Shown here: piece by piece, positions 1 to 7,978 of the stretch
Layout: each line of letters begins with the position of its first letter
Position numbering within the stretch: the first letter of the stretch is position 1
Assembly: GCA_013812515.1 (NCBI GenBank)
Contig: JACCTI010000409.1
Location: 1-21,647 of the forward strand
Length of the DNA: 21,647 nt
From: Chthoniobacterales bacterium
GTDB taxonomy: Bacteria; Verrucomicrobiota; Verrucomicrobiia; Chthoniobacterales; UBA10450
Direction of reading: 5' to 3'
The notes under the pieces: generated by a model
What the model saw: the letters and a program-made list of their open reading frames with translations, nothing else
What the model was told of the DNA's origin: nothing
The model's database searches: none
Translations under genes and position numbers: made by a program

Positions 1-504
1 TCCCAATTCTCCAGCGCCCGCTCCTCGGAAATCGCAGCCCGCCCAGGCTCGTTGCAAAATGGCAGCGCCGGCTCGCGCTGGAGTAATGGCAACGGCAGCT
101 CGCGCTGGAATGATGGCAGCGGGCGACATTCTCGCGGCTGTTACCCTCGCTTCTATCCTTACTATTACAGCTCATTCGGCTACAATTCATTCGGCTACGG
201 CTATCCGTTTGGCTACGGCTATGGGTTCGGGTCCAGCTACGGATACCCTTATTATGGAGCGTCCGCGTCGCTTTATTACAACGGCTACCATCCATACCGC
301 GGCTACAGGAGCTACGGCAATGGTGGCTCGATCGTGAGCCAGGTTCAGCAGCGGCTTGCGAGTTCCGGCTATTACCGTGGCCCGATCGATGGCGTGCTCG
401 GTGGCGGAACGCGTAGTGCCATCCGCGGCTGGGAGCGGGATCACGGCTTGCATATTGACGGCCGAATCGACGACCGCTTGCTCTCCACGATGAAGCTTAG
501 TTAA
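1..504 (+). CDS. Peptidoglycan-binding domain protein with Gly/Tyr-rich repeats (5' end outside window)
   Basis: The reading frame is open from base 1, so the gene most likely begins left of the window; the TTG at 52 is only the first possible start inside it. The visible product has three parts. First come three nine-residue repeats at 58-138 (NGSAGSRWS, NGNGSSRWN, DGSGRHSRG). Next is a Gly/Tyr/Phe/Ser-rich stretch with many GYG and FGY units. Last is a C-terminal peptidoglycan-binding fold (PG_binding_1 type) of about 55 residues, with VQQRLASSGYYRGPIDGVLG followed by TRSAIRGWERDHGL. Such domains anchor exported proteins to the cell wall; the low-complexity middle is probably a flexible surface linker. 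No enzymatic domain is visible, but one could lie in the missing N-terminal part. It ends with TAA at 502-504 and converges on the zinc-ribbon gene pair. The family call is good; the biological role is unknown. Confidence 0.8.
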   Translation, partial: SQFSSARSSEIAARPGSLQNGSAGSRWSNGNGSSRWNDGSGRHSRGCYPRFYPYYYSSFGYNSFGYGYPFGYGYGFGSSYGYPYYGASASLYYNGYHPYRGYRSYGNGGSIVSQVQQRLASSGYYRGPIDGVLGGGTRSAIRGWERDHGLHIDGRIDDRLLSTMKLS

Positions 505-560
505 CGACTAGACAGGAACACACCGAAGGGCGGGCGGGCGGCAGGGCCGCGGCCCGCTCT
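505..560. terminator. Possible bidirectional terminator between convergent genes
   Basis: The 56-bp gap between two convergent stop codons holds a perfect 12-bp palindrome, GGGCCGCGGCCC, at 544-555. It is preceded by a run of GGGC units and followed by CTCTTTAA. The short T run suits a weak intrinsic terminator reading rightwards. No long U tract is seen on the other side. Confidence 0.35.
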
Positions 561-1310
561 TTAAGTTTGGGGTGCCGCCTTTGCCGTAATGGAAACTGTC
601 TGTGGATGAAACTCGATCGAGCCGAGTTTCGCGAGTAACTTGCGGTCGCGCTCCAGCGCCCCGCGCACATCGGCGAAGAGCACGTTACACGATTTCATGA
701 GCGCAGGGTGCACAGGCATCCGTCCAACGTAACCGCCACGGTTCCCGACGGCGATCTTACCCGCGCGCATCTCCAGGGTGTAAGAGCCGCTCGTTACGAC
801 CGGCAAGCCGAAGAGAGATCGCTCCACTGCGATGTCGCAGAAGCCCTCTTGAAAATCAACCACCGCGCGCTCGAATTTCAGGAAGGATTTCGTCAGCGCG
901 ACCTGCTTGCTTTGCAGAGTGTAGGCTAGGTACGCGTTGACCTGCTCATCGGAATAACGCAGCGCGCCCACCCGCGGATCAGTGGCGGCGTTCTCCAGAT
1001 CCATGTTGATCTGCGTCGACCATGCCGGGTCCTTTGGGCGCGCCGGTAGATGAGGTGGACGCAGCATCTGAATGATCGCCGCAAGGAGCAACGCGCCGAG
1101 GGACAGCTTGCTGAAGCCGAAAAACCTCTGACGCAACTTCGCCCGGTGCGGGTTGAGCGTCGAGCGGAGACGGCGCTGCGTCTCTTTTGGGTCTTCCTCC
1201 CTGCTCTTTTCCTTGGCAAGCGCAAACCGGTCCAGGCGCGCCCCGCAATCGTGGCAGTAGATCCGTGCCGGCTCGCTGTCGCGCCGGCACTCTGGACAGG
1301 CAAGCTTCAT
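561..1310 (-). CDS. Zinc-ribbon membrane protein of unknown function
   Basis: A 249-residue protein. At the N-terminus two CxxC pairs (C5/C8 and C19/C22, in ACPEC and YCHDCG) make a short zinc ribbon. A charged segment follows, then one membrane-spanning helix at about 65-85 (LSLGALLLAAIIQML). The C-terminal domain of about 160 residues is probably outside the cytoplasm and I cannot assign it. The ATG at 1308-1310 overlaps the stop of the upstream FmdB-like gene by an ATGA, so the two are probably translated together. A cytoplasmic zinc ribbon tied to an external domain could suggest sensing or assembly, but nothing in the sequence proves it. The coding call is solid; the function is unknown. 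Confidence 0.8.
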   Translation of the reverse strand: MKLACPECRRDSEPARIYCHDCGARLDRFALAKEKSREEDPKETQRRLRSTLNPHRAKLRQRFFGFSKLSLGALLLAAIIQMLRPPHLPARPKDPAWSTQINMDLENAATDPRVGALRYSDEQVNAYLAYTLQSKQVALTKSFLKFERAVVDFQEGFCDIAVERSLFGLPVVTSGSYTLEMRAGKIAVGNRGGYVGRMPVHPALMKSCNVLFADVRGALERDRKLLAKLGSIEFHPQTVSITAKAAPQT

Positions 1311-1651
1311 TCCGCTGCCGGTTTCGGCTTGCTCTCAGCAGGTTTCGCCGCCGGAGTTGATGCATTGCCCGCCGCCCCTTCTTTCGACGACTTCTCGCCA
1401 CCGGCAACCACGGGTGCGTCCTTCTTCGCCCCTTCCTTGTAGTTATTGCTCCGGTAGTCGGTGATGTAGAATCCCGAGCCTTTGAAAATCAGACCCGCCC
1501 CAGTCCCGAGCAGTCGCTTGACTCTGCCCTTACCCCAGCGCTTCTGCTGACATTTCTCTTTCGGGCATGTGGCGAAAGCCTCATCGCGCATCGACTGGAA
1601 AGCCTCAAAGCTCTTCCCGCATTTCTCGCATGAGTATTCGTAGGTCGGCAT
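1307..1651 (-). CDS. FmdB-family zinc ribbon protein
   Basis: A product of 114 residues if it starts at the MPTYEY methionine (1651). An upstream in-frame ATG at 1666 would add five residues, but MPTYEY is the usual start of this family. The FmdB/CxxC zinc-ribbon signature is clear: YEYSCEKCGKSFE with C8 and C11, then C29 and C34 (TCPKEKC), then the typical GAGLIFKGSGFYITDY segment. The tail is Lys/Ala/Pro-rich and low in complexity. FmdB proteins are named after a putative regulator of formamidase in Methylophilus; for most members, including this one, no function is established. The stop overlaps the start of the zinc-ribbon membrane protein gene, so both probably form one transcript running leftwards from the 1652-1824 spacer. 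Confidence 0.85.
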   Translation of the reverse strand: MPTYEYSCEKCGKSFEAFQSMRDEAFATCPKEKCQQKRWGKGRVKRLLGTGAGLIFKGSGFYITDYRSNNYKEGAKKDAPVVAGGEKSSKEGAAGNASTPAAKPAESKPKPAAE

Positions 1652-1773
1652 AGAGGACTGCCCCACCGGGGCGGACGCTCGCAGTGTGCGTTATCCCACG
1701 CAGAATTCAAGCCGGGTGGCGACGGACGGCACGCGTTCCGCTTCCAAGTTCCCGTTTGCACCCCGCCATCACC

Positions 1774-1802
1774 TTGACTTTTAACGTGCTGCACATTACA
1801 AC
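1774..1802 (+). promoter_or_regulatory. Candidate sigma70-type promoter for the L,D-transpeptidase gene
   Basis: TTGACT at 1774-1779 (five of six to the -35 consensus) is followed after 17 bases by TACAAC at 1797-1802 (four of six to TATAAT). It lies just upstream of the ATG at 1825, in a locally AT-richer patch of a GC-rich spacer. The 5' leader would be very short. No experimental support. Confidence 0.4.
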
Positions 1803-1824
1803 GCTCCGGCTCAAAGCTCCTACC

Positions 1825-2436
1825 ATGTCGCGATCACTTTTCCGCTTCGGCAGTTTCCTTTTTTGCTCCGCCACACTCCTTCTGCTTCCCGCCTGCGACG
1901 ACGATCCATACATGGCGCAGACGCAGTACCTCGGTGGAGTTTATGGCCCGGGGGAGGTCTCTTTTTCCGCGCCGCAAGATACCGTCTCCTATTGGGACGG
2001 CGACGGCGTCTCAGGCAAACCATCGGTCAGGATCAGGCTCTCGGAACAGCGGGCCTATTTCTACAAGGGCGGCGAGTTGGTCGGGGTGTCTCAACTTTCC
2101 ACGGGCCGCGAAGGTCTTACGACGCCGAGCGGTACCTTCAGCATCTCGCAAAAGGACAAGGAACACGCCTCGAGCAAGTACGGCGATTACGTTGATGAAA
2201 TGGAGAACGTAGTCGTTCCGAACATCGATGTAACGAAAGACCCGAAGCCGCCGGGCACGCATTTCAAGGGAGCACCCATGCCATACTTCATGCGCATCGT
2301 CGGCGGTGTCGGCATGCATGCCGGGTATCTGCCAGGCTATCCCGCGTCGCACGGCTGCATCCGCATGCCGGAATTCATGGCCGAGAACTTTTTTAATGCC
2401 GTTTCCAGTGGCACTCCTGTCACGATCACGAACTGA
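1825..2436 (+). CDS. Lipoprotein L,D-transpeptidase (YkuD family)
   Basis: A 203-residue protein when started at the ATG at 1825; the frame is open upstream to 1684, but only this start gives a proper signal peptide. Residues 1-24 form a lipoprotein signal: basic start, hydrophobic FLFCSATLLLL, lipobox LPAC with lipidated C24. The YkuD catalytic domain occupies about 66-202. Its signature is visible near the end: H165 in GMHAG, then SHGCIRMP with H176 and the catalytic C178. Enzymes of this family form 3-3 cross-links in peptidoglycan or attach proteins to it, and are resistant to most beta-lactams except carbapenems. The residues GREGLTTPSGTFSI are also typical. It is anchored in a membrane on the periplasmic side. 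Which reaction it performs cannot be told from sequence. Confidence 0.88.
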   Translation: MSRSLFRFGSFLFCSATLLLLPACDDDPYMAQTQYLGGVYGPGEVSFSAPQDTVSYWDGDGVSGKPSVRIRLSEQRAYFYKGGELVGVSQLSTGREGLTTPSGTFSISQKDKEHASSKYGDYVDEMENVVVPNIDVTKDPKPPGTHFKGAPMPYFMRIVGGVGMHAGYLPGYPASHGCIRMPEFMAENFFNAVSSGTPVTITN

Positions 2437-2513
2437 TCCGGCGGCCCTGCTGATCGCGGTCGCCTCCCGTCGCCTCTCTGAGCGCGACATGCTCGCCGGT
2501 TTCTGAGCAGGTC

Positions 2514-3530
2514 ATGATCATCATCACGCAACCGACTGCAACCGAAGAGCAGATCGAGCAAATCGTCGCTCGCGTGCAGGCCTTCGGCGTGGAGGCAGAA
2601 GTCAGTCGCAGCGAATCGCGCGTAATCGTCGGGGTTGTTGGGCCGGAGGAGCTCGTGCGCGAAAAACTCCTCGCGAATATGCCAGGCGTTGAGGCTGTCG
2701 TCCCGGTCGCCAAACCATACAACCTCGCATCGTCCGAGGCGCGCGGAGCTGCTTCAATCGTCGACATTTGCGGCGTCAGCATCGGTTGCGACTCCGCGGT
2801 CGCGTTGATCTGCGGGCCATGCTCGGTCGAAAGCCGCGAACAGATCCTCTCCCTCGCGCGTAAAGTGAAGGACGCTGGCGCTCGGCTCCTGCGCGGCGGG
2901 GCGTTTAAGCCGCGCACCTCCCCTTACAGCTTCCAGGGCTTGCGCGAGGAAGGGCTTCGATTTCTCGCAGAAGCGCGCAACGAAACCGGCCTCCCGGTCA
3001 TCACCGAGATCATGGACGCGCGCGATCTGCCCATGGTGGAACGCTACGCCGATTGCCTGCAGATTGGCGCGCGCAACATGCAGAATTTCTCTCTGCTCAA
3101 GGAAGTCGGCCGGAGTCACTTGCCCGTGCTCTTGAAACGCGGATTCAGCGCTACGCTCGACGAGCTGATCATGAGCGCCGAATACATCCTGAGCGAGGGC
3201 AACATGAATGTGCTCCTTTGCGAGCGCGGTATCCGCACCTTCGAGACCGCGACGCGTTACACCCTGGATTTGAGCGCCGTTCCGATTCTGAAAGCAAAGA
3301 CGCACCTTCCGGTAGTGGTTGATCCCACGCATGGAGTCGGTCTGCGTGCGTTCGTTCCACAAATGTCGCTCGCCGCCGTCGCGGCCGGCGCCGACGCGAT
3401 CATGCTCGAAGTGCACGACACACCGGACGTCGCGAAGAGCGACGGACAGCAGGCGCTCGTTCCTGAAACGTTGAGCAAGCTCCTCCCGCGTCTGCGCGCG
3501 GTTGCCAACGCCATCGGCCGCGACTTGTAG
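2514..3530 (+). CDS. aroF: 3-deoxy-7-phosphoheptulonate (DAHP) synthase, AroAI-beta type
   Basis: This enzyme condenses phosphoenolpyruvate and erythrose 4-phosphate to DAHP, the first step of the shikimate pathway, in the cytoplasm. The 338-residue protein has the layout of the Thermotoga/Bacillus-like class. A ferredoxin-like regulatory domain spans about 1-70 and starts MIIITQPTATEEQIEQIV. The TIM barrel follows. Barrel motifs seen: GPCSVES (C103), LRGGAFKPRTSPYSFQG, QIGARNMQN, LLKRG, DPTHGVG (H273), MLEVH (E299) and KSDG (D310). C103, H273, E299 and D310 are the expected metal ligands of the family. The N-terminal domain usually mediates feedback inhibition by aromatic amino acids. The gene starts 77 bp after the L,D-transpeptidase stop and is followed by mfd in the same direction. 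The symbol aroF follows common usage for this class; aroG or aroA(G) would be equally acceptable. Confidence 0.93.
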   Translation: MIIITQPTATEEQIEQIVARVQAFGVEAEVSRSESRVIVGVVGPEELVREKLLANMPGVEAVVPVAKPYNLASSEARGAASIVDICGVSIGCDSAVALICGPCSVESREQILSLARKVKDAGARLLRGGAFKPRTSPYSFQGLREEGLRFLAEARNETGLPVITEIMDARDLPMVERYADCLQIGARNMQNFSLLKEVGRSHLPVLLKRGFSATLDELIMSAEYILSEGNMNVLLCERGIRTFETATRYTLDLSAVPILKAKTHLPVVVDPTHGVGLRAFVPQMSLAAVAAGADAIMLEVHDTPDVAKSDGQQALVPETLSKLLPRLRAVANAIGRDL

Positions 3531-3533
3531 ACA

Positions 3534-3618
3534 CGCTTGTGTCAAGCGCCTGCCGCGCGTGGAGCGCCGGGCGCGCGTGTCAGCCTTCCGTCGCACGCCG
3601 CCGCGCTTGACCCAAGCG
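3534..3618. repeat. Two small matching hairpins in the aroF-mfd spacer
   Basis: CGCTTG-TGT-CAAGCG lies at 3534-3548, directly after the aroF stop, and CGCTTG-ACC-CAAGCG at 3604-3618. Both have the same 6-bp stem and a different 3-base loop, and stand 55 bp apart in a 141-bp spacer. Neither is followed by a T run, so a simple terminator is unlikely. They could be a duplicated protein-binding site or RNA processing hairpins. Confidence 0.5.
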
Positions 3619-3671
3619 AGTCCACTGTGTGCGCAGATTGAAGTTCCGCTCGTTTCGACGCACGGTCTCCG

Positions 3672-6600
3672 GTGGAAAAGCCAAGCGGCGCGGAATTGCT
3701 CGCGCGAGTCATCACAGCAGAGCCGGTCGCGGCGAAACTGCGTGCGATCCACGCGCGGAAATGGCCGGTCTCGTTTTCGCATGTGACCGAGGCGGCGCAG
3801 CCGTTCCTCGCTGCCGCACTTGCGCAGGAGGTCGGTCAAACGCTTTGGATTCTCTGCCCGACTGTGCGCTCGCAGGAGCTATTTTACGAGTCGCTGCTGA
3901 ACTGGCGGCCGGGCGCGCTCTTTCTGCCCGAGGCGGAGTTCGCGGCGGTCGAGAACATTTTGCCTGACCCCGAGATCGCGGCGGAACGGCTCGCCTTGCT
4001 CAGTCGCGTTTCGCGGCAAGCGGGACCGCACGTGATTGTCGCGACGCGCGCCTCTCTGGATCAATCCGCTCCGCAACCGAGCGCGCTGGAGGCGGGCGCA
4101 ATCCGGATTAAACACGGGAGCCGCACCACGATGGAGAGCCTGCTTCACTCGTTAGGCAGGGCTGGTTATGAACGTGTCGCGCAGGTCACGACGCGCGGGC
4201 AGTTTGCGGTCCGCGGTGGGATTCTCGACCTCTATTCCTGGCAGGCGCAACTGCCGGTGCGGGCGGAGTTCTTCGATGATGAAGTAGAGTCGCTGCGTGA
4301 GTTCGACCTCGATACGCAAACGTCCGTTCGGAATCTGCAATCGATCGATGTCCTGCTCAGCGGGGTCGAAGATCAGGCCGGGCGGGTGCGGGAGTACATC
4401 GCGCAGGATCATCTCCGCGTCGCGATCGAGCCCGCGGAGAACGACGATTCTCAGCTTTCGATTTCTGAAGGCTCGATCGGTGCGGAGGCAGAGCCGGAAG
4501 ATTACAGCGGCGCGTTTCACGACGCGGAAGTCGGTGAGTTCGCGCCGAGCGACTTCATGGTCGCCGAGGCGAAGCGGGGACAGTTCGCCGTGCGTTTGGC
4601 AGAATGGAAGGCCACAGGCGCGAAGATCGTCATCTACTTTCAAACGGAGGGTGAGATCGAGCGCTTCCGCGAAATCATGGGCCATCCTGGAGCGGCGGTC
4701 GATGGCCACCGTCTCTCATCTATGCCGGAAGATCGGCAATCACAGACCGCCGTTACAGAGCCGCTCGACGGCGTCGAATTGGCCGAAGGCACGCTCCCTC
4801 GGGGCTTCTGCTTCCCGGCGGCCGGGCTGGTCATTCTTTCCGCGGCTGAGCTTTTCGGCCGCGCCACCACGCACGGGCGCCGGCGCTTGCAACGAGGCGA
4901 CAAGCTCGCGCGCAACCGAGCGCAAATCGACTTCAGCGAGCTGACGGAAGGCGATCTCGTCGTTCATCTAGAGCACGGCGTCGGCCGCTTCGTTCAGCTC
5001 ATGAAAGTTCCGGCAGCCGCGGGCGGCATGCAGGAAGTGCTGACGCTCGAATTCGCAGGCGAAGCCAGGCTCTACGTTCCCCTCGAGCAGGCTTATCTCG
5101 TTTCGCGCTACGTCGGCGTCGGCAAGAAGTCCCCCCCGCTCAGCTCATTGGCTGACGTAAAATGGGCGCGAGCAAAGAAAAATGCCGCCGCCTCGATCTT
5201 TGACTACGCAGGCAAGATGCTCGCGGTGCAAGCGGAGCGCGAGACGCAGCTCGGCTACGCGTTTGGACCGGATACAAAGTGGCAGAGCGAATTCGAACAC
5301 TCGTTTCCGTTCCGCGAAACACTTGATCAACTAAAAGCAATCGATGCGACGAAGCAGGACATGGAGCAGACGCGCTCCATGGATCGGTTGATCTGTGGCG
5401 ACGTAGGTTTCGGTAAAACGGAAGTGGCGATTCGCGCCGGTTTTAAAGCAGTCATGGACGGCAAACAGGTCGCGGTCTTAACGCCGACGACGGTTCTCGC
5501 GCAGCAGCATTTCGAAACCTTCCGGCAGCGCATGCTCGATTACCCCGTCCGCATCGAAATGCTGAGCCGCTTCCGCTCGCCGGCCGAGCAGAAGAAAATC
5601 CTCAAGCTGCTCCGCGACGGCGGCGTCGACATCGTCATCGGCACGCACCGGCTGATCTCCGGCGATGTCCGTTTCAAAAACCTGGGCCTCGTGGTGATCG
5701 ACGAAGAGCAGCGCTTCGGGGTGCTGCACAAGGAAAAGTTCAAAGAGCTTTTCAAGCTCGTTGATGTCCTGACGCTTTCGGCGACGCCGATTCCGCGCAC
5801 GCTTTATCTCTCGTTAGTCGGGGTCAAGGACATGTCCACGATCGAGACGCCGCCGTTGAACCGCCTGCCGGTCGAGACCGTCGTCTGCGGTTATGACGAA
5901 CGGATCATCCGCGATGCGATCAATCGCGAGATCGAGCGGCAGGGTCAGATTTTTTTCCTGCACAATCGCGTGCAATCGATCGAGAAGGTGCGTGAACGCG
6001 TCGCGGAGCTCTGTCCCGAAGCGCGCGTCGATATCGGTCATGGGCAGATGGAGGCAGACGAGCTCGAAACGGTCATGTCGCGCTTCGTGGCGGGTGAAAC
6101 CGACGTACTCGTTTGCACCACGATCATCGAAAGCGGCCTCGATATTCCGAATGCGAACACGATCATCATTGATCGCGCCGATCGTTTCGGACTGGCCGAT
6201 CTCTATCAACTTCGTGGCCGCGTCGGCCGCGCCGAGCACAAGGCGTATGCCTACCTTCTGCTCCCGCGCGAGATGATGACGGTCGGCGCCGCGCGCAAAC
6301 GGATCAACGCGATCAAGCAATACAGCTCGTTAGGCGCGGGCTTCCGCATCGCAATGCGCGATCTGGAGATTCGCGGGGCCGGCAGTATTCTCGGGACGCA
6401 GCAAAGCGGGCACATCGTCGCGGTGGGTTTCGACCTCTATTGCCAGCTCCTGAAGCAGGCTGTGGCGCAGCTCAAGGGCGAAAAGTTGAGGACGCGGCTG
6501 GAGGTGGAACTGCGGCTCGACTTTGTCGCGACCAACGAGGCCGAATTCATCCAGCTCGGCACGGAAGCACGCCTGCCGGCCTTCGTTCCGACGACTTATA

Positions 6601-6920
6601 TCGGCGACACGACCCTCCGCATTCAAGCCTACCGCAATCTCGCGCAGATCGGTTCGCGTGAGCAGTGGGATAAATTGCGCAAGCAATGGCGGGATCGCTT
6701 CGGCAAGTTCCCCGCGGCCGTTGACAATCTCCTGGCTCTAACCGAAATAAAACTCGCCGCAGCCAGAGCTGGAGTCACCCGAGTGGAGGTCCGGGAAGGA
6801 AAGCTGATGCTGACACGCCGTGGGGATTACATCCTGGTCGGCGGGAAATTCCCCCGATTGAGTGCCGGCAACATCCAGCGAAACCTGGCCGAGGTTATCG
6901 AACTAACGAAGAAAATCTGA
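3672..6920 (+). CDS. mfd: Transcription-repair coupling factor Mfd
   Basis: Mfd pushes stalled RNA polymerase off damaged DNA and recruits UvrA. This 1082-residue protein shows the full domain order. A UvrB-like N-terminal module covers about 1-270 (GQFAVRGGILDLYSW, RAEFFDDEVESLREFD). The RNA-polymerase-interacting CarD-like domain starts near 418 (EGDLVVHLEHGVGRF). The RecG-like translocase has Walker A GDVGFGKTE near 578, DEEQ box VVIDEEQRFG near 676, LTLSATPIPRTLYLSL, TTIIESGLDIPNA near 815 and QLRGRVGR. The C-terminal D7 domain follows. It is somewhat shorter than the E. coli protein (1148 residues), mainly before the CarD-like domain. The start is GTG at 3672: an in-frame stop at 3639 and no other start codon between leave this as the only upstream choice, though no good ribosome-binding site is seen. 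It lies 7 bp ahead of the surA-like gene, so the two are probably co-transcribed. Confidence 0.95.
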   Translation: MEKPSGAELLARVITAEPVAAKLRAIHARKWPVSFSHVTEAAQPFLAAALAQEVGQTLWILCPTVRSQELFYESLLNWRPGALFLPEAEFAAVENILPDPEIAAERLALLSRVSRQAGPHVIVATRASLDQSAPQPSALEAGAIRIKHGSRTTMESLLHSLGRAGYERVAQVTTRGQFAVRGGILDLYSWQAQLPVRAEFFDDEVESLREFDLDTQTSVRNLQSIDVLLSGVEDQAGRVREYIAQDHLRVAIEPAENDDSQLSISEGSIGAEAEPEDYSGAFHDAEVGEFAPSDFMVAEAKRGQFAVRLAEWKATGAKIVIYFQTEGEIERFREIMGHPGAAVDGHRLSSMPEDRQSQTAVTEPLDGVELAEGTLPRGFCFPAAGLVILSAAELFGRATTHGRRRLQRGDKLARNRAQIDFSELTEGDLVVHLEHGVGRFVQLMKVPAAAGGMQEVLTLEFAGEARLYVPLEQAYLVSRYVGVGKKSPPLSSLADVKWARAKKNAAASIFDYAGKMLAVQAERETQLGYAFGPDTKWQSEFEHSFPFRETLDQLKAIDATKQDMEQTRSMDRLICGDVGFGKTEVAIRAGFKAVMDGKQVAVLTPTTVLAQQHFETFRQRMLDYPVRIEMLSRFRSPAEQKKILKLLRDGGVDIVIGTHRLISGDVRFKNLGLVVIDEEQRFGVLHKEKFKELFKLVDVLTLSATPIPRTLYLSLVGVKDMSTIETPPLNRLPVETVVCGYDERIIRDAINREIERQGQIFFLHNRVQSIEKVRERVAELCPEARVDIGHGQMEADELETVMSRFVAGETDVLVCTTIIESGLDIPNANTIIIDRADRFGLADLYQLRGRVGRAEHKAYAYLLLPREMMTVGAARKRINAIKQYSSLGAGFRIAMRDLEIRGAGSILGTQQSGHIVAVGFDLYCQLLKQAVAQLKGEKLRTRLEVELRLDFVATNEAEFIQLGTEARLPAFVPTTYIGDTTLRIQAYRNLAQIGSREQWDKLRKQWRDRFGKFPAAVDNLLALTEIKLAAARAGVTRVEVREGKLMLTRRGDYILVGGKFPRLSAGNIQRNLAEVIELTKKI

Positions 6921-6927
6921 ATTCATA

Positions 6928-7926
6928 ATGCGTTTGTTTGTCTTCACCACCCTGACCCTGATCGGTCTGGCGCTGCCAGCCCTTTCTCAGGCGACGCGAG
7001 AGGCGGCGGCGCGGTCCGACGCGGGCGAACCTGAGGTGGTCGACGGGATCGCCGCGATCGTGAACGGCGAAGTCATCACGGTCTCGCAGGTCCGGATGGT
7101 CATTGGCCCGCGCGAGCGCTTGTTGCGTCAGCAATACACGGGTGCGGAGTTGCAGAAACAGATGCAGGAAGTCCGCAAGTCCGCTTTGCAGGACTTAATC
7201 GACCGGCAGCTCATCGTGCAGTCATTCAAGAAGGAGGGCTTTTCGCTTCCTGATTACTTCGTTGAGCAGCGCATGTCTGAGATCATCCGCGAAAATTTCG
7301 GCGGAGATCGGAACACCTTCGTGAAGACGCTTCAGGCGCAAAACTACACCTTAGGCCAGTTCCGGAAAGATGAGTTCGATAAGATCATCGTCGCGGCCAT
7401 GCGGGGTAAAAACGTGAAGCCGAACATCGTCGCCTCGCCGACGCGGATCCGTGATTACTATGCGAAACACCGTGACGAGTTCACGAGCAAGGAGCAGTTG
7501 CATTTGCGAATGATCATGGTCCCGAGCCGTTCGCTCGAAGGCAATGCCGCCGCGCAGAAAGCGATGGCCGAGGAGATTCTGGGCAAGCTGGCGAATGGCG
7601 CGGATTTCGCGCGCATGGCGCAAATGTATTCGGAAGACAGCACGCGCGATCTCGGCGGAGACTGGGGCTGGATCGAGCGTAAGACGCTTGCGCCCGAACT
7701 GGAGAAAGTAGCGTTTACCCTGCCGGTGCAAAAGATTAGCAATATCGTCGAGCTCGGCGGCAACTATTACATCCTGCGCGTCGATGAGAAGAAGGGCGGC
7801 GTCACGAAGGGGTTCGCGGAAGTGCGCAGCGAGATCGAGAAGAAATTGCTGCAGGAAGAAGCGCAGCGGCTGCAGAATAATTGGCTCGCCGGTCTCCGGC
7901 AGAAGGCGACGATTCGCACCTTCTAA
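6928..7926 (+). CDS. surA: SurA-like periplasmic peptidyl-prolyl isomerase/chaperone
   Basis: A 332-residue exported protein. Residues 1-21 are a signal peptide (MRLFVFTTLTLIGLALPALSQA). A SurA N-terminal chaperone region follows: VVDGIAAIVNGEVITVSQV, then helices with ALQDLIDRQLIVQSF. A single parvulin (PpiC-type) rotamase domain lies at about 187-290 (LHLRMIMVPS, ADFARMAQMYSEDSTRDLGGDWGWI, ISNIVELGGNYYILRVDEKK). E. coli SurA has two rotamase domains and is about 428 residues, so this is a one-domain form. SurA escorts outer-membrane proteins through the periplasm, implying an outer membrane. It is followed 52 bp later by pdxA, the same order as the E. coli surA-pdxA-ksgA cluster, which supports the name. 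A general PpiC/PrsA-like foldase remains an alternative. Confidence 0.88.
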   Translation: MRLFVFTTLTLIGLALPALSQATREAAARSDAGEPEVVDGIAAIVNGEVITVSQVRMVIGPRERLLRQQYTGAELQKQMQEVRKSALQDLIDRQLIVQSFKKEGFSLPDYFVEQRMSEIIRENFGGDRNTFVKTLQAQNYTLGQFRKDEFDKIIVAAMRGKNVKPNIVASPTRIRDYYAKHRDEFTSKEQLHLRMIMVPSRSLEGNAAAQKAMAEEILGKLANGADFARMAQMYSEDSTRDLGGDWGWIERKTLAPELEKVAFTLPVQKISNIVELGGNYYILRVDEKKGGVTKGFAEVRSEIEKKLLQEEAQRLQNNWLAGLRQKATIRTF

Positions 7927-7978
7927 AGACGCGGTGCGCTTGCCTTGCCATCGCGCGAACGCCTGCTGAAACTGTGCG

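Noticed and set aside
2754..3839. 361-residue open frame antisense to aroF and the start of mfd
   Set aside because: Covers a clearly coding DAHP synthase on the other strand, has Arg/His-rich composition without any domain, and is a typical GC-rich shadow frame.
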